Source: Chloroflexota bacterium (GTDB lineage: Bacteria; Chloroflexota; Limnocylindria; Limnocylindrales; CSP1-4). From it: a DNA stretch of 6,105 nucleotides. Positions 4,833-6,105 of this stretch are shown piece by piece. Every line of letters starts with the position of its first letter. Position 1 is the stretch's first letter. The DNA is taken from NCBI GenBank assembly GCA_005880805.1, contig VBFZ01000095.1:1-6105 (forward strand), given 5' to 3'. The position numbers and the translations under genes are program-made. The notes beneath the pieces were generated by a model, which saw nothing but the letters and a program-made list of their open reading frames with translations, ran no database searches and was not told the DNA's origin.

Positions 4833-6105
4833 CTACGCGATCTCGAGCTCCGCGGGCGGGACGTCCGGGCTGGGCGACAGCTCGTGCTCGAACGCCCGCA
4901 GTCGCCAGAGCGGGATCAGGGCGATGGCGAGCAGCACGAGGGTCAGGATCAGGATCGCGTCGATCCCGCGAATCCTGGCCACCTGTCCCCCGATGAGGCT
5001 CCCGCCGATCTGGCCGACAGCCAGGAACACCGAATAGAGCCCCATGATCGCCCCTCGGTCGTGGGGGTGTCGCTCGGAGACATCGGCGAGCAGGCCGAGG
5101 GCAGCGGGCGTGGCGCCAGAAAGTACGAACAGTCCGCCGATCACCACGATCGCGAAGATCGCCCTGATCACGATCGGCAGGCCCTCGCTGTGATTGACGA
5201 GCAGCGCGCCAACGACGACGGCCGCGCCTCCGGCGATGCCGACGAAGATGATCGTCGTGCGCCGGTACAGCTTGAAGCGGTCGCCCCAGAACACGAGGCC
5301 GACGAAGAACACGATGAGTCCGGCAGCCAGGCCCGCGCTGACGAGCGCGGGATCGAAGCCGCCCATCAGCAGCTGGTCGTGGAAGCGCGGATCGCGCTCG
5401 CGGACCAGCTGGAAGATCGACTGGGTGGTCCACAGGCCGAGCGCCGCGTTGATCGCGATCCAGGTCGGGGCGAGCAGCCAGACGTGTGACGAGGCGAGAA
5501 CCTGCCGGTAGCGGCCGAAGTCGAAGGCGTGCGGCGCCGCACCGCCACCGCGTTCCGCCCGCGGGTCCGTGACACCGAGGCGGTAGATCAGGAACGACAC
5601 GCCGTACAGGACCGCGTTGAGCAGGAAGGTGTCCCGCCCGAAGCCGTCCCACGCGCCGACCCCGCTGTACAGGATGCCCGCCGCTACGGCTCCCGCCCCG
5701 ATGCCGGCAAGCGTCGCGCCTTCGAAGCGCGCAGACGCGCGACCCCGCAGCGATTCGTCGCGCGCCGTCACGAGGGCGATGAAGCCGAGGATCGACGGGA
5801 CACTCGCCGCGGTGGACGCTCCCTCGAGGAGCCGCGTTCCACCGATCAGGACGAGGTTCGTCGTCTGCCACGTGATGAGCACTGCAACCGCACCGAAGAT
5901 CGGGCCGAACTGCATGACGCGGTGGTGACCCCAGCGGTCGGACAGAATGCCGAACGGCGTCGACAGCACGAGCTCGGCGGCGAAGAAGAGCGCCACGAAG
6001 ACGCCTACTTCGGCCGGGTCGACCCTCGGACCGCCGAACTTCGGAAAGTCGGCCCAGTAGTAGATCAGCGTCGTGCCGGTCAGCGCGGTGCTGAACCGGA
6101 GCGTG
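4833..6105 (-). CDS. Major facilitator superfamily (MFS) transporter, N-terminus beyond window
   Basis: This is an inner-membrane secondary transporter of the MFS. The frame is open to the window edge (first full codon at 6104), giving 423 visible residues, so the start lies upstream; the GTG at 5996 is internal, within helix 2. Visible residues 1-18 are the end of helix 1. The hallmark motif A GILSDRWGHHR follows helix 2 at residues 52-62, and a second, degenerate copy GDRFKLYRR follows helix 8 at 274-282. Hydrophobic segments near 63-81, 84-108, 130-148, 158-177, 207-231, 253-273, 283-303, 309-340, 353-374 and 381-402 account for helices 3-12, with a charged central loop at 178-206 between helices 6 and 7. 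The C-terminal tail of about 20 residues is acidic and Pro-rich (SPSPDVPPAELE). The substrate cannot be read from the sequence; a drug/multidrug-efflux-like or sugar-transporter-like member are both possible. Missing residues are probably only the first 15-30. Confidence 0.94.
   Translation of the reverse strand, partial: TLRFSTALTGTTLIYYWADFPKFGGPRVDPAEVGVFVALFFAAELVLSTPFGILSDRWGHHRVMQFGPIFGAVAVLITWQTTNLVLIGGTRLLEGASTAASVPSILGFIALVTARDESLRGRASARFEGATLAGIGAGAVAAGILYSGVGAWDGFGRDTFLLNAVLYGVSFLIYRLGVTDPRAERGGGAAPHAFDFGRYRQVLASSHVWLLAPTWIAINAALGLWTTQSIFQLVRERDPRFHDQLLMGGFDPALVSAGLAAGLIVFFVGLVFWGDRFKLYRRTTIIFVGIAGGAAVVVGALLVNHSEGLPIVIRAIFAIVVIGGLFVLSGATPAALGLLADVSERHPHDRGAIMGLYSVFLAVGQIGGSLIGGQVARIRGIDAILILTLVLLAIALIPLWRLRAFEHELSPSPDVPPAELEIA

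Noticed and set aside
4753..5871. Open extension of the DegV frame upstream to give a 658-residue protein
   Set aside because: It runs through the MFS gene in another frame on the same strand and is Arg/Pro-rich shadow sequence. The GTG at 4752 has a strong Shine-Dalgarno and gives a normal DegV.
5996..6105. MFS gene starting at the GTG at 5996
   Set aside because: Helix 2 would begin in mid-segment, and the frame stays open with a helix 1-loop pattern to the window edge, so the true start is outside.
1..6105. CRISPR array, insertion sequence or defence system
   Set aside because: No regularly spaced repeats, transposase motifs or nuclease/toxin-like proteins were found. All recognised genes are metabolic or transport functions.

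Overview
This is a GC-rich bacterial chromosomal window that looks like ordinary housekeeping DNA. One gene fragment lies on the plus strand (the 3' end of panC) and five genes lie on the minus strand. I see no insertion sequence, phage gene, CRISPR array, tRNA or rRNA. High GC, GTG and TTG starts, and a free-standing BioD-like/DRTGG protein (COG0857 type) next to a hexameric-type glutamate dehydrogenase would fit a Chloroflexota or actinobacterial-like organism. That placement is a guess from general impression, not a phylogenetic result.

Layout, left to right. Bases 1-343 (+) are the C-terminal part of pantothenate synthetase (PanC). It converges, across only 12 bases, on a minus-strand pair: an unrecognised soluble 220-residue protein (2127 to 1465), then a P-loop/DRTGG protein related to the N-terminal regulatory half of large phosphotransacetylases (1462 to 356). 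The two minus-strand genes are 2 bases apart and are probably translationally coupled. Bases 2128-2436 hold no gene but contain an unusual density of inverted repeats. Then come glutamate dehydrogenase (3702 to 2437), a 192-base leader with a possible -10 box and a tandem 7-mer, a DegV-family fatty-acid-binding protein (4752 to 3895), an 80-base gap, and a 12-helix MFS transporter (4833 to the right edge, N-terminus outside the window).

Functionally the genes touch coenzyme A precursor synthesis (PanC), acyl/acetyl-phosphate-related regulation (DRTGG protein, by homology only), carbon-nitrogen exchange (glutamate dehydrogenase), exogenous fatty-acid handling (DegV) and export or import of an unknown solute (MFS). 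Nothing in the sequence ties them into one pathway. Apart from the closely spaced pair they look like separate transcription units, or a loosely co-directional run.

The most interesting unexplained element is the 2128-2436 intergenic region. It contains a 25-base-arm imperfect inverted repeat (19 of 25 matching) whose arms can alternatively form local hairpins, and a run of four palindromes just downstream of the glutamate dehydrogenase gene. It may be a structured leader RNA, a terminator/attenuator array or a small degenerate element; the sequence alone does not decide between these.
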